Of a stretch of DNA of 64,000 nucleotides, positions 34,809 to 42,784 are shown piece by piece. Position 1 is the stretch's first letter, and the number at the start of each line of letters is the position of its first letter. A model generated the notes under the pieces. It saw nothing but the letters and a program-made list of their open reading frames with translations. It did no database searches and had not been told where the DNA came from. Location: positions 1-64,000 of the forward strand of contig JAJEGF010000038.1 of assembly GCA_022820025.1 (NCBI GenBank), read 5' to 3'. Position numbers and translations under genes: made by a program. This DNA comes from Chloroflexota bacterium (GTDB lineage Bacteria; Chloroflexota; UBA11872).

Positions 34809-36509
34809 ATGGCGGTAGCAGTTAAGAAATACAACCCCGGCTTCCTGAGCGACGACGAGATCATTGCATCATTCTGTGTCAGAACTGCGGAGTTCGATTC
34901 GCTCGTCGAGTCCCTGTGTGAGAGTGACGCCAGCTCCAGCCCTCACTCGCTCGTCATTGGACCCCGCGGAAGCGGAAAGACGCACCTGCTGCTTAGGGTT
35001 GCGGCCGAAGTAAGGCGTAACCCTGCTCTTATCGGACTCTTTCCAGTCACCTATCCCGAGGAGAGCTACGAAGTCACGACGTGCGGAGAATTCTGGCTCG
35101 AGTGCCTGGGCCGCTTGGCCGATCAGGCGCCCGGCGAGGCACGCGACAACCTGCGCCTTACCTACGAAGAGCTCCGAACCGTCACTGACGATCAAGCCTT
35201 GGCCGACCGCTGTATCGGCTCCCTGCTCGACTTCGCGGATCGCCACGAGACCCGTCTGGTACTGCTCGTCGAAAACCTCAACATGCTCTTCGACGACATC
35301 AACGATCCCGATGTCGGCTGGCGACTTCGCCAGACCCTCCAGACCGAGCCCCGCGTCATCCTCTTCGGCAGCGCCACCAGCCGCTTCGACGAAATCGAAA
35401 ACCCTAGTCATGCCCTCTACGACCTCTTCCGCATTATCACCCTGCATCCCCTTGACACCGCGCAATGCGAGACCCTCTGGGACACCGTAGCCGGCAAGCC
35501 TTCCACTGCCAACGCGGTGCGCCCCCTCGAAATCCTCACCGGCGGCAACGCGCGCCTCCTCTCTATCATCGCCCGTTTCGGTGCCGACCGCTCCTTCCGC
35601 GACCTCATGGAGAACCTCCTCGACCTCGTCGACGACCACACCGAGTACTTCAAGAGTCATCTTGAGTCCCTGCCTGCCCAGGAGCGGCGTGTCTACCTTG
35701 CTCTGGCCCGCCTTTGGAAGCCATCAACGACCAGGGAGATCGCCAATCTCGCCCGCCTCAACACGAACGCTTGTAGCGCTCAGCTGAAGCGCCTCGTCGC
35801 ACGCGGTGCGGTCTCAATCGAAGGCGGCACCCCACGCCGACGCCAGTACTACCTCACCGAGCGCCTCTACAACATCTACTACCTGCTCCGCCGAAGCACG
35901 GGCACTGACTGTGTCGTTCAAGCTTTGATCGAGTTCATGGTGTGCCTGTATTCGCCATCTGAGATTGGAGACATAATCGACAGTCTCCTGGAGTCATCGT
36001 ATGACTTCAATGTTCTTCCCGAGATGAGTGGCCCGGAGATTGCCGGCGCCCTGCTGAACGAGGCGAATGCCCTTCAGGAAATGGGAAGGTACGACGATGC
36101 TATCGGGCTCTACGACCAAGTGATTGAGAGTCCTGGATCTGGTCGCGCCGGAAGCGAACTGCAAGTAGGTGCCGCCCTAACAAGCAAATCGTCGCTGCTC
36201 ATTCAGCTTGGCCGCAGCCACGAAGCTATCGTTACTTGCGAGGAAGTCGTGGGCAAGTACCAAACAGACCGGGATGTCTCCGCGGCGGTGCTTTCGGTAT
36301 CTGCGCTTTGGGTTAAAGGCTCGGCGTTATTCGTCGTGGAAAGTCCGGCCCTGGCTCTTGATTCCTTCAATCGCGCATTGGCGCAAGTCGACACTCTCGA
36401 TGCTCCGATCCCTAACGGCATTTTGGCCGGCCTTCTTCATAGCAAGGGACTGGCCTTAGTTCGGCTTAATCTGCTTGACAGTGCGCTCGCACATTTGACG
36501 AGGCGTTGA
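34809..36509 (+). CDS. STAND-like NTPase with winged helix and TPR repeats (frameshifted)
   Basis: 566 residues before an early stop. Walker A is VIGPRGSGKTHLLLRVA (about residue 50) and Walker B RLVLLVENLNMLF (about residue 150), with the sensor-like FGSATSRF. A winged helix lies at about 290-345 (STTREIANLARLNTNACSAQ), then TPR-type repeats (LNEANALQEMGRYDDAIGLY). The last frame-0 residues ALAHLTRR interrupt a repeat that resumes one frame over as FDEALTQFG. A single T lost from the run at 36494-36496 explains this. The product is truncated or the gene is inactive. Confidence 0.75.
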   Translation: MAVAVKKYNPGFLSDDEIIASFCVRTAEFDSLVESLCESDASSSPHSLVIGPRGSGKTHLLLRVAAEVRRNPALIGLFPVTYPEESYEVTTCGEFWLECLGRLADQAPGEARDNLRLTYEELRTVTDDQALADRCIGSLLDFADRHETRLVLLVENLNMLFDDINDPDVGWRLRQTLQTEPRVILFGSATSRFDEIENPSHALYDLFRIITLHPLDTAQCETLWDTVAGKPSTANAVRPLEILTGGNARLLSIIARFGADRSFRDLMENLLDLVDDHTEYFKSHLESLPAQERRVYLALARLWKPSTTREIANLARLNTNACSAQLKRLVARGAVSIEGGTPRRRQYYLTERLYNIYYLLRRSTGTDCVVQALIEFMVCLYSPSEIGDIIDSLLESSYDFNVLPEMSGPEIAGALLNEANALQEMGRYDDAIGLYDQVIESPGSGRAGSELQVGAALTSKSSLLIQLGRSHEAIVTCEEVVGKYQTDRDVSAAVLSVSALWVKGSALFVVESPALALDSFNRALAQVDTLDAPIPNGILAGLLHSKGLALVRLNLLDSALAHLTRR

Positions 36510-36910
36510 CGCAATTCGGCATGGACTTGGAACTTCAGCAGAACGGCACGACAGCAATGATTCTGATAAGCAAGGCCCTCGTCTTGGATCAATTCGGTCG
36601 AACGATTAGCCTGACTGATTGCTCGTGGCTACTGGAGAGCCTGGCCAAGCACGGCAGCCTTCTGCCCGGCACGAGTGAGGCGCTGACTCCCTTGGTTGCC
36701 GCCCTTGAACCGTCTGCGGCCCTCCGCCTGCTTCAGGCCTCGCCCGCAACTCACCTCCTACTGCCCCTGATCACCGCCCTCCAGCATGAACTCGGAAAGA
36801 CCTCCCAAGTCGCGAAGGAGGTCGCTGAAGTCGCTCGCGATGTGCGGGCCCGGCTGGCCGAGGCCAGAGCGGCGCAGACAGACTCCCGGGCCGACAAGAG
36901 TGCACCCTGA
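36506..36910 (+). CDS. C-terminal part of the TPR NTPase, out of frame
   Basis: These 134 codons continue the TPR helices of the preceding gene (LVLDQFGRTISLTDCSWLLE, then an Ala-rich helical tail to VARDVRARLAEARAAQ). Although a TTG at 36506 could in principle start it, there is no ribosome binding site, and reading back one frame restores the repeat motif at the junction. I treat it as the broken-off end of the 34809 gene. G+C is visibly lower than in the neighbours. Confidence 0.6.
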   Translation: MTQFGMDLELQQNGTTAMILISKALVLDQFGRTISLTDCSWLLESLAKHGSLLPGTSEALTPLVAALEPSAALRLLQASPATHLLLPLITALQHELGKTSQVAKEVAEVARDVRARLAEARAAQTDSRADKSAP

Positions 36911-36945
36911 ATCACGCCGCGACTGACGAGGCAGAGAGCGTGGCC

Positions 36946-37269
36946 CTACGTCATCGGCGAAAACCCCGTCGGCGTCATATAGCTGTTGATCACCCGTGCC
37001 ACGATCTGCCCGCTGGCTTCCGTTTCGGCTCGCACGCGTTGCCATTCCGGGTCGGACTGAAAGGCCGTCCACTTGGCCTCGCGGTCGGCCTGGCTGTCAA
37101 AGCGGGTGATGTAGACCAGCCGGTCGCTGCGGCCCACCACCTCCTGCCAGAACCCCACCACCTCGATGTCCAGGCGCTCGAAGATCCGCATCGTGTGTTG
37201 GGAGAAGCGGGCCATGATGGCGTCCATGCGGCCGGGCAGAATCTCGTAGATACGCAGTTCGTAGAGCAT
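36946..37269 (-). CDS. NIPSNAP-family protein
   Basis: A 107-residue dimeric alpha-beta-barrel-type protein. It opens MLYELRIYEILPGRMDAIMA and contains IEVVGFWQEVVGRSDRLVYI and FQSDPEWQRVRAETEASG, all typical of NIPSNAP. The start at the Met of MLYELRIY is preferred over a longer frame to 37314. Bacterial NIPSNAPs have no fixed biochemical role. It lies divergent from the TrkA genes. Confidence 0.88.
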   Translation of the reverse strand: MLYELRIYEILPGRMDAIMARFSQHTMRIFERLDIEVVGFWQEVVGRSDRLVYITRFDSQADREAKWTAFQSDPEWQRVRAETEASGQIVARVINSYMTPTGFSPMT

Positions 37270-37381
37270 CGGCTGGCGTCCTCGACGAGCAAGATTCGCC
37301 GCAGCATGCCCCACCCGGCGAGCGCTTGCGTACTATGGCCGCCTTACACTTTTTCGGGAATGCATAGAGGGTCAGATCGCG

Positions 37382-37819
37382 GTGTACGCCATCGTCATCG
37401 GCTGCGGGCGCGCCGGCGCCGAGATCGCCAGCCGCATGTGCGAGCAGGGTCACTCCGTGGTGGTGATCGACCGCGACCGCGCGGCCTTCCACCGGCTGTC
37501 GGACGGCTTTGCCGGCACCACCATCGTCGGCCACGCCATTGACGAGGACTGCCTCGTCTCCGCCGGCATCGAGCGCGCCGACGCCGTGATCGCCACCACC
37601 TACGGCGACAACTCCAACCTCATCGCCGTGCAGCTGGCTCGCAAACGATTCAAGGTCAAGCGCGCCATCGCCCGCGTCAAGGACTCCGTGCGGGCCTCAG
37701 CCTTCGAACGCTTGGGCTTCGAGACGATTCCCTCCACCACGATCGTTGGCGACGCCTTCGAGCAGGTCCTTGGCTGGGAGCCGCACCAGCCCAACGGCTC
37801 AGCGGAAAACGGAAGCTAA
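37382..37819 (+). CDS. TrkA-N (RCK) NAD-binding protein, short
   Basis: A 145-residue single RCK domain: MYAIVIGCGRAGAEIASRM (GxGxxG), VVVIDRD with the acidic residue that binds the NAD ribose, and ERADAVIATTYGDNSNL. These are regulatory subunits of K+ uptake systems. It lacks the TrkA-C domain. It pairs with the next gene 6 bases downstream, which has both domains. No TrkH/KtrB membrane subunit is in the window. Confidence 0.88.
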   Translation: MYAIVIGCGRAGAEIASRMCEQGHSVVVIDRDRAAFHRLSDGFAGTTIVGHAIDEDCLVSAGIERADAVIATTYGDNSNLIAVQLARKRFKVKRAIARVKDSVRASAFERLGFETIPSTTIVGDAFEQVLGWEPHQPNGSAENGS

Positions 37820-37825
37820 TTCCCT

Positions 37826-38500
37826 GTGTTCGTCATCATCGCCGGCGGCGGCAAGGTTGGCGGTCAGCTCGCGCGTGACCTCATGGCTGAGCGCCACGAG
37901 GTCGTGGTCATGGAATCCAACCCCGGCAAGGCTCGGGCCCTGCAGGACGAAATCGGCGACGCCGTCGTTCCGCACGACGCCTCCGAGGGCCGTTGGCTGA
38001 TTGATGCCGGCATCGGCCGGGCCGACCTGCTGATCGCGGTCACCGGCGACGACGAGGACAACATCGTCATCTGCCAGCTTGGCGAGGCCCTATCCGAAGG
38101 TCGCGCCCGCACCATCACCCGCATCAACAACCCCAAGAACAGCGACACCTTTCGCACGCTTGGCATCGAGGCCATCGTCAACGCCACCGACCTGGTGATG
38201 ACCATGATCGAGCGCGACGTCAGCGTCGCCCCGGTCGTCCACCTCATGCGCCTGCGCAGCGCCGGCCTGGAACTGGTGGAAATGACCGTCGCCGAGGGTT
38301 CGGCCGCGGACGGCTCAACGCCGGAGGAACTCAGACTGCCGGAGCAGGGCGGGCGCATCAGCGTCATCCTGCGCAATGGCGAAGCCGTGCTTCCCTCGCC
38401 CACCACGCGGCTCCACGCCGGCGACTCGGTCGTCCTCGTCGCGCAGACCGAGTTCGAAGAAGCCCTCGGCCGCCAGTTCGCCGCCCCCACCATCGTCTAG
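37826..38500 (+). CDS. TrkA-family potassium uptake regulatory protein (RCK_N + RCK_C)
   Basis: The 224-residue protein has an NAD-binding domain (MFVIIAGGGKVGGQLARDLM, VVVMESNPGKA, GRADLLIAVTGDDEDNI) and a C-terminal TrkA-C domain (LRLPEQGGRISVILRNGEAV to SVVLVAQTEFEEAL). It starts 6 bases after the shorter RCK protein; the pair probably gates one K+ transporter encoded elsewhere. The start is GTG. It converges with and overlaps the transketolase C-subunit gene by 4 bases. Confidence 0.9.
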   Translation: MFVIIAGGGKVGGQLARDLMAERHEVVVMESNPGKARALQDEIGDAVVPHDASEGRWLIDAGIGRADLLIAVTGDDEDNIVICQLGEALSEGRARTITRINNPKNSDTFRTLGIEAIVNATDLVMTMIERDVSVAPVVHLMRLRSAGLELVEMTVAEGSAADGSTPEELRLPEQGGRISVILRNGEAVLPSPTTRLHAGDSVVLVAQTEFEEALGRQFAAPTIV

Positions 38501-39411
38501 CGTCCTCGCGCCGCCGAAGCCAGAAAGTCGGCCACGCTCCCACGAATCCCCGCCGCGTCCAGGCCGTGCGCCCGGTCGTGCTCCCAACGGCTGCCGTAAT
38601 GCCGGTGCTCTCGGCGGGCGACGCCCAGCGCCGGCAGGCGATGCGGTGAATCCTTGAGCGCCGCCGAGACTTCGGCCGACGACGTCCCGGCCAGGTACGG
38701 CTCCACCAGAACCACGGCGGGTGCGGCCAGGAACATCCGCAGCCCGTCCGCATCGAACGGTCTGACGGTTGATGTGTAGAGGACCGTCGCATCCAGGTCG
38801 GCGGTGGCTTCCAGAACCGGCCCCAGGCTCGGACCCACGGCGATAACCGTCACGGCCCTCGTCGATCCTCGCCGGATCGGCGTCAGGCCGCTGCCATCGG
38901 GCACGGCTTCGGGATTGACCGACTCCGCGAGACGGATGTAATCGAGTCCCGTGCCGGCGGCCGTCGAACGGAGAATCGCTTCCACCTCGTCCGGATGGCC
39001 GGGTACGTGCACGCGCCACCCCGGCAGCGTCGACATCAGGGCAACGTCCTCCGGCGCCTGGTGCGTTCGCCCCGCCGCGGCGGCGTCGTAAGACGCCCCA
39101 ACGGAGACGAAGACCGCGCCCAACCCCTGGTGGCCAAAGTCGAGCTTGACCTGCTCGAACGGCCGCTCCACCAGAAACGGCGCGTACGTATGCACAATCG
39201 GCCGCAAGCCCTCCATCGCCAGTCCGGCGGCAAAGCCAACCAGCAGCTGCTGCCGGATCCCGACGTTCAGCACTCGCCCGGGATGACGCGCCACCACGCC
39301 TGCGTCCGCAAAGTACCCGTAGCCAATGTCGGCCAACACCACGGCCAGGTTGGACCGTTCGTCCAGCAACGCGCCGGAGACGTGCATGAATCGCTCCCGC
39401 ATCGTCAGCAT
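38497..39411 (-). CDS. transketolase, C-terminal subunit
   Basis: The 304-residue product corresponds to the pyrimidine-binding and C-terminal domains of transketolase. VLADIGYGYF, RVLNVGIRQQLLVGFAAGLA (the Glu-equivalent region that activates TPP), YAPFLVERPFEQVKLDF and GRTHQAPEDVALMSTLPG are visible. Usually an Arg-Glu-Gln motif occurs where this one has GIRQQ, so the activating Glu may be replaced. It follows the N-terminal subunit by 5 bases; the two should make the active heterodimeric enzyme. Confidence 0.88.
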   Translation of the reverse strand: MLTMRERFMHVSGALLDERSNLAVVLADIGYGYFADAGVVARHPGRVLNVGIRQQLLVGFAAGLAMEGLRPIVHTYAPFLVERPFEQVKLDFGHQGLGAVFVSVGASYDAAAAGRTHQAPEDVALMSTLPGWRVHVPGHPDEVEAILRSTAAGTGLDYIRLAESVNPEAVPDGSGLTPIRRGSTRAVTVIAVGPSLGPVLEATADLDATVLYTSTVRPFDADGLRMFLAAPAVVLVEPYLAGTSSAEVSAALKDSPHRLPALGVARREHRHYGSRWEHDRAHGLDAAGIRGSVADFLASAARGR

Positions 39412-39416
39412 CTGCG

Positions 39417-40106
39417 CTATCCCTTCCGTTCCACCTCGGCTACGACAACGCGCGGGCGGTCCGGGTGGGGCGCCGACAAGGCGGCCACGATGGCGTCGTG
39501 GTCCCGACCGTCGACGGTTGCGGCGGACCAGCCCTCGAGTCGGAACCGCTCGTCGATACCGCCCGGCCAGCCGTGGGTCGCCGAACGGTTGTCAATCACG
39601 CACACCGTCAACCTGCCCAGCTGCAGGCGGCCGGCCAGCGCCATCGCCTCGTAGTTGCTGCCTTCATCCAGCTCCGCGTCGCCAACCAGGCAGAAGACCC
39701 GTGGCCCGGCACGTCCCTTCAGGTCCAGCGCCGCGGCCACGCCCACCGCGATCGGCAGGCCATGTCCCAGCGATCCGCTGGAGAGCTCCACGCCCGCGAT
39801 CAGCGAGCGGTCCGGGTGCTGGCCAAGCATCGAGTCGTACCGTCCAAACGTGGGCAGCGCCTCAAGCGGGATAAACCCTTTCGCCGCCAGCACGGCGTAG
39901 TAGGCCATCGGCCCGTGTCCCTTGGAGAGCAGGAACCGGTCGCGGTCCGGATCGTCTGGCGCGTGCGGATCCACCGTCAGCACCCGGTCATACAGGACCC
40001 ACAGCACATCCAGCGTGGATTCGGAGGCGCGTCCGTGCTTCTCATCGCCGGTCATCAGCGTCATCAAGGCGGGCAGGCCCTCGTACGTCCTCAGGGATGG
40101 CGGCAT
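39417..40106 (-). CDS. transketolase, N-terminal (TPP-binding) subunit
   Basis: A 229-residue TPP-binding subunit. KGHGPMAYYAVLAAKGF, LSSGSLGHGLPIAVGVA and LVGDAELDEGSNYEAM (the GDG-type motif as GDAELDEG) to VIDNR define it. The start at 40106 is fixed by GAAGGAG upstream and trims 14 residues from the longer frame. Its promoter lies in the spacer with soxR, which carries a perfect SoxR-type palindrome, so it may be part of a redox-stress response. Confidence 0.88.
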   Translation of the reverse strand: MPPSLRTYEGLPALMTLMTGDEKHGRASESTLDVLWVLYDRVLTVDPHAPDDPDRDRFLLSKGHGPMAYYAVLAAKGFIPLEALPTFGRYDSMLGQHPDRSLIAGVELSSGSLGHGLPIAVGVAAALDLKGRAGPRVFCLVGDAELDEGSNYEAMALAGRLQLGRLTVCVIDNRSATHGWPGGIDERFRLEGWSAATVDGRDHDAIVAALSAPHPDRPRVVVAEVERKG

Positions 40107-40154
40107 CGGTTCACTCCTTCGGGAGTCTTCAGTGACCTGTAAGCTCATTCTGAA

Positions 40155-40174
40155 ACTTCAAGTACACTTGAAGT
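40155..40174 (+). promoter_or_regulatory. SoxR/MerR-type operator
   Basis: ACTTCAAGTACACTTGAAGT is a perfect 20-base palindrome between the divergent transketolase and soxR starts. It resembles the known SoxR site, which has CTCAAG and CTTGAG half sites. It lies 23 bases before the soxR ATG and about 48 before the transketolase ATG. Confidence 0.85.
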
Positions 40175-40197
40175 CAAGCCCTTTCTGAGGAAGAACC

Positions 40198-40686
40198 ATG
40201 CCGGCGCTACCCGCCAAGCTCACCATCGGCCAGACCGCCGCCCGCAGCGGCGTCCGCACGTCCGCGCTCCGCTACTACGAGTCGCTCGGGCTAATCTCGT
40301 CCGAGCGCACGGCGGGCGACCAGCGCCGCTTCACTCGGGAAACGCTGCGGCGCATTGCGGTCATCCGCGCCGCTCAGCTCCTCGGACTCACCCTGCGGGA
40401 GATACGGATCGCGCTCAACGAGCTACCCGAAGCGCGGACTCCTGACCGACACGACTGGCAGCGGCTGTCACAGACCTGGCGCGGCTCGCTGGACCGGCGC
40501 ATCGCCGATCTCCAGGCGCTGCGCGACCGTCTGTCCGGGTGCATCGGCTGCGGCTGCCTGTCGCTCGAGAGCTGCGCGCTCTTCAATCCGGCCGACCGGG
40601 CCGCCCGCGCCGGCGCCGGCGCCCAATATCTCTTTGGTGACGCACCAGGTCCTGACGCGGAGCGCGCCTTGCCTAGGCGCCCGTAG
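40198..40686 (+). CDS. soxR: redox-sensitive MerR-family regulator SoxR
   Basis: 162 residues. The N-terminal MerR winged helix reads IGQTAARSGVRTSALRYYES, and the C-terminal metal site CIGCGCLSLESC (about residue 118) has the four cysteines (CxxCxC-x5-C) that hold the SoxR [2Fe-2S] cluster. Oxidation of the cluster by redox-cycling compounds switches the promoter on. The palindrome directly upstream is its expected site, so it should autoregulate and control the divergent transketolase. Its 3' end overlaps rplY by 14 bases, convergently. Confidence 0.93.
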   Translation: MPALPAKLTIGQTAARSGVRTSALRYYESLGLISSERTAGDQRRFTRETLRRIAVIRAAQLLGLTLREIRIALNELPEARTPDRHDWQRLSQTWRGSLDRRIADLQALRDRLSGCIGCGCLSLESCALFNPADRAARAGAGAQYLFGDAPGPDAERALPRRP

Positions 40687-41356
40687 CCGGCTGCTCGCTG
40701 GCCTCGCCCGCGGTCTCCGGCGCCTCCACGCCTTCCTCCGCGCCTTCCTCCAGCAGGACCTCGTCCAGGTCTTCCTCTTCCTCGTCCTCTTCCACCGTGC
40801 GCGCCGCCGTCACTTGAACAACGATGACGTCCGGATCGTCCAGCGGCTCGTAGGCGCCGTCCTCGGCCCTCAGATCTCCCACGACGACTTCGTCGCCCAC
40901 GTCAATCAGATTTGAAACATCCGCGATCAGGCTGGACGGAATCTCGGTTGGCAGGGCCGAAACTTCAACATCTTGCAGGAGCTGGAGCACCACCAGCTCC
41001 GAGTTGTCGCTAGCCGGCGCGCGACCCTCCAGCTGCACCCGCACCATCACGTTGATCGCCTTCGTCAGGTCGACTTTCCGCAGCGTCAGATGCACCAGGC
41101 GGTTCGTCAGCGTGTCGATCTCCACCGAGTCCATCAGCACCGGTTCGCTGATGTCCGATGACTCCAGGTCCACCAACTGCCCGGTCGCCTGGGCGCGAAC
41201 CAGGTCGGCCAGCGCCCGCTCCGACACCTGCATCGCAATCGATGCATGCCCTGCCTGCACCAGGTTGGCCGGAATCACGCCTTCCCGCCGCAGGCGTCGC
41301 ACTTTCTTACCCAGGACGGTGCGGGGTTCCGCCGCCAGGCGATGACGTTCGGGCAC
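40673..41356 (-). CDS. rplY: 50S ribosomal protein L25/general stress protein Ctc
   Basis: The 227-residue long (CTC/TL5) form binds 5S rRNA. The N-terminal domain has RTVLGKKVRRLRREGVIPAN. The TL5 beta domain includes IRVSMPVRLEG-like VMVRVQLEGRAP and VSALPTEIPSSLIADVSNLI. The C-terminal tail is highly acidic (TVEEDEEEEDLDEVLLEEG). The GTG start at 41356 follows GAGGAG and removes 55 spurious residues from the longest frame. Translation of this gene runs into the soxR terminus on the opposite strand. Confidence 0.92.
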   Translation of the reverse strand: MPERHRLAAEPRTVLGKKVRRLRREGVIPANLVQAGHASIAMQVSERALADLVRAQATGQLVDLESSDISEPVLMDSVEIDTLTNRLVHLTLRKVDLTKAINVMVRVQLEGRAPASDNSELVVLQLLQDVEVSALPTEIPSSLIADVSNLIDVGDEVVVGDLRAEDGAYEPLDDPDVIVVQVTAARTVEEDEEEEDLDEVLLEEGAEEGVEAPETAGEASEQPATGA

Positions 41357-41520
41357 GGCTGACTGCTCCTCGGATCGGGTGGCGGCGCGACCTCGCGAAA
41401 AAAATCCTTGGGTCGGCGCGGAAATCACACGCAGCGCCGCTACCGGTGAGTCTAGAAAGGCGCCCCGCCGGGCGTCAACGGTTCGTACGGCGTCGCGCGG
41501 GCGCTGCGGGATTGTGGACA

Positions 41521-41781
41521 ATGGGCCGCCGGCGCTTCAGAAGCGCCCGCTTGCCGCTAGAAACTGGTGACCACTTGGCTTCCCGACGACGCGTTTCGCT
41601 CAGTGACCTGTATGCCGATGCCTGCCGGCGCATGGACATCACGCCCGAGGAGGCGCTGGGCTGCGAACGCCAGCCTGACCGCCTGCGCTTGATGATCACC
41701 CAGGACCGCTGGGTGGACTTCGAACTCGTTGACGACCCGGAAAACGACCGCTTGGTGCTCGGGGCAACCCTGGATTCGTAG
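41521..41781 (+). CDS. small hypothetical protein
   Basis: Up to 86 residues; the conserved-looking core is SLSDLYADACRRMDITPEEA to DRWVDFELVDDPENDRLVLG. I do not recognise it. A TTG at 41575 would give 68 residues and fits the composition better, since residues before it are Arg-rich. No clear ribosome binding site decides between them. It lies between rplY and the UbiA gene with no obvious partner. Confidence 0.5.
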   Translation: MGRRRFRSARLPLETGDHLASRRRVSLSDLYADACRRMDITPEEALGCERQPDRLRLMITQDRWVDFELVDDPENDRLVLGATLDS

Positions 41782-41850
41782 GAGCGTCCCGTGTGGGGCC
41801 TGCCCTGGCCCCGCGACCGCGAACCCTCTGGAGTCCCGTCCGTCCCGACC

Positions 41851-42768
41851 CTACGCCCCGCCAAACTGCAGGATCGCCCAACTCACGGCGACCCACACAA
41901 CAACCGACGCCAGGATCCCCGGATCGCCTAACAGCACGCGCTCGGGCTCCTCGCCGGATCCGTTGTTCTGCAACAGGTAGACATAGCGCAAGATCCCGTA
42001 CAACACGATCGGAACCGTAATCATCATCAGGTGGTTCGCGGGCAGGTTGGGTGCGGAAAACGTGTACAGGGCATAGCTCAGCGGCGCCGCCGCGGCCGTA
42101 ATCACGACCAGCGTGTGCAGAAACTCCGCCGTATAGCGGTCCAGCACGGGACGGGCCGCGGAAGACCGTGCGTCACCGGCAAGCTCGGCCCAGCGCTTCC
42201 CCACGGCCAGGAACAGCGCCAGCAGGAACGTGCAGATATAGAGCCAGGGCGAGACCGGCACCTCGATCACCAGCGCGCCGGCCACCGCCCGAATCACAAA
42301 GCCAATCGCGATAGCCAGCAGATCCAGGATCACCAGGTGCTTGAGCACCAGCGAATAGCCCACCTGCAGGCCCAGGTACACCGCCAGCGCCGCGCCGAAC
42401 GGCCAGGCCAGGACCGTCGCCAGCGCCACCGCCGCCGCCGCGACAACGATCCCGACACCCAGAGCCAGGCCAACCGGCACCAGCCCGGCTGCGACGGGAC
42501 GAAAACGCTTCGCCGGATGCTCGCGGTCGCGCGGCGCGTCAATGGCGTCGTTCAGCAGGTACAGGCCCGCGGTGGCGAGCGTGAAGATGGCCGCCGCCGT
42601 CACGGCCGCCAGCAAGCTGGAACCCTGGTCGTACTCGCCCGAAAACAGCACGGCCGCTAGCACCAGCAGGTTCTTCGGCCACTGCCGCGGTCGGCTGCTG
42701 CGTGCCAGCCCGATCAGGCGAGCCTTCAACCCCGGCGCTGGTGCAGGCGTACCGAGGGTCGATGTCAT
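41851..42768 (-). CDS. UbiA-family prenyltransferase, DPPR-synthase-like
   Basis: A 305-residue protein with about eight membrane helices. The first aspartate motif LLNDAIDAPRDREHPAKRFR is the N-D-x2-D-x3-D form found in decaprenyl-phosphate phosphoribosyltransferase (Rv3806c type). ARSSRPRQWPKNLLVLAAVL at the start is also typical of that subgroup. It would transfer phosphoribosyl to a polyprenyl phosphate for cell-envelope arabinose or ribose units. The start at 42768 removes a non-conserved extension. The membrane protein gene at 42785 lies directly upstream. Confidence 0.85.
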   Translation of the reverse strand: MTSTLGTPAPAPGLKARLIGLARSSRPRQWPKNLLVLAAVLFSGEYDQGSSLLAAVTAAAIFTLATAGLYLLNDAIDAPRDREHPAKRFRPVAAGLVPVGLALGVGIVVAAAAVALATVLAWPFGAALAVYLGLQVGYSLVLKHLVILDLLAIAIGFVIRAVAGALVIEVPVSPWLYICTFLLALFLAVGKRWAELAGDARSSAARPVLDRYTAEFLHTLVVITAAAAPLSYALYTFSAPNLPANHLMMITVPIVLYGILRYVYLLQNNGSGEEPERVLLGDPGILASVVVWVAVSWAILQFGGA

Positions 42769-42784
42769 CAGCGAACCGCCCGCG

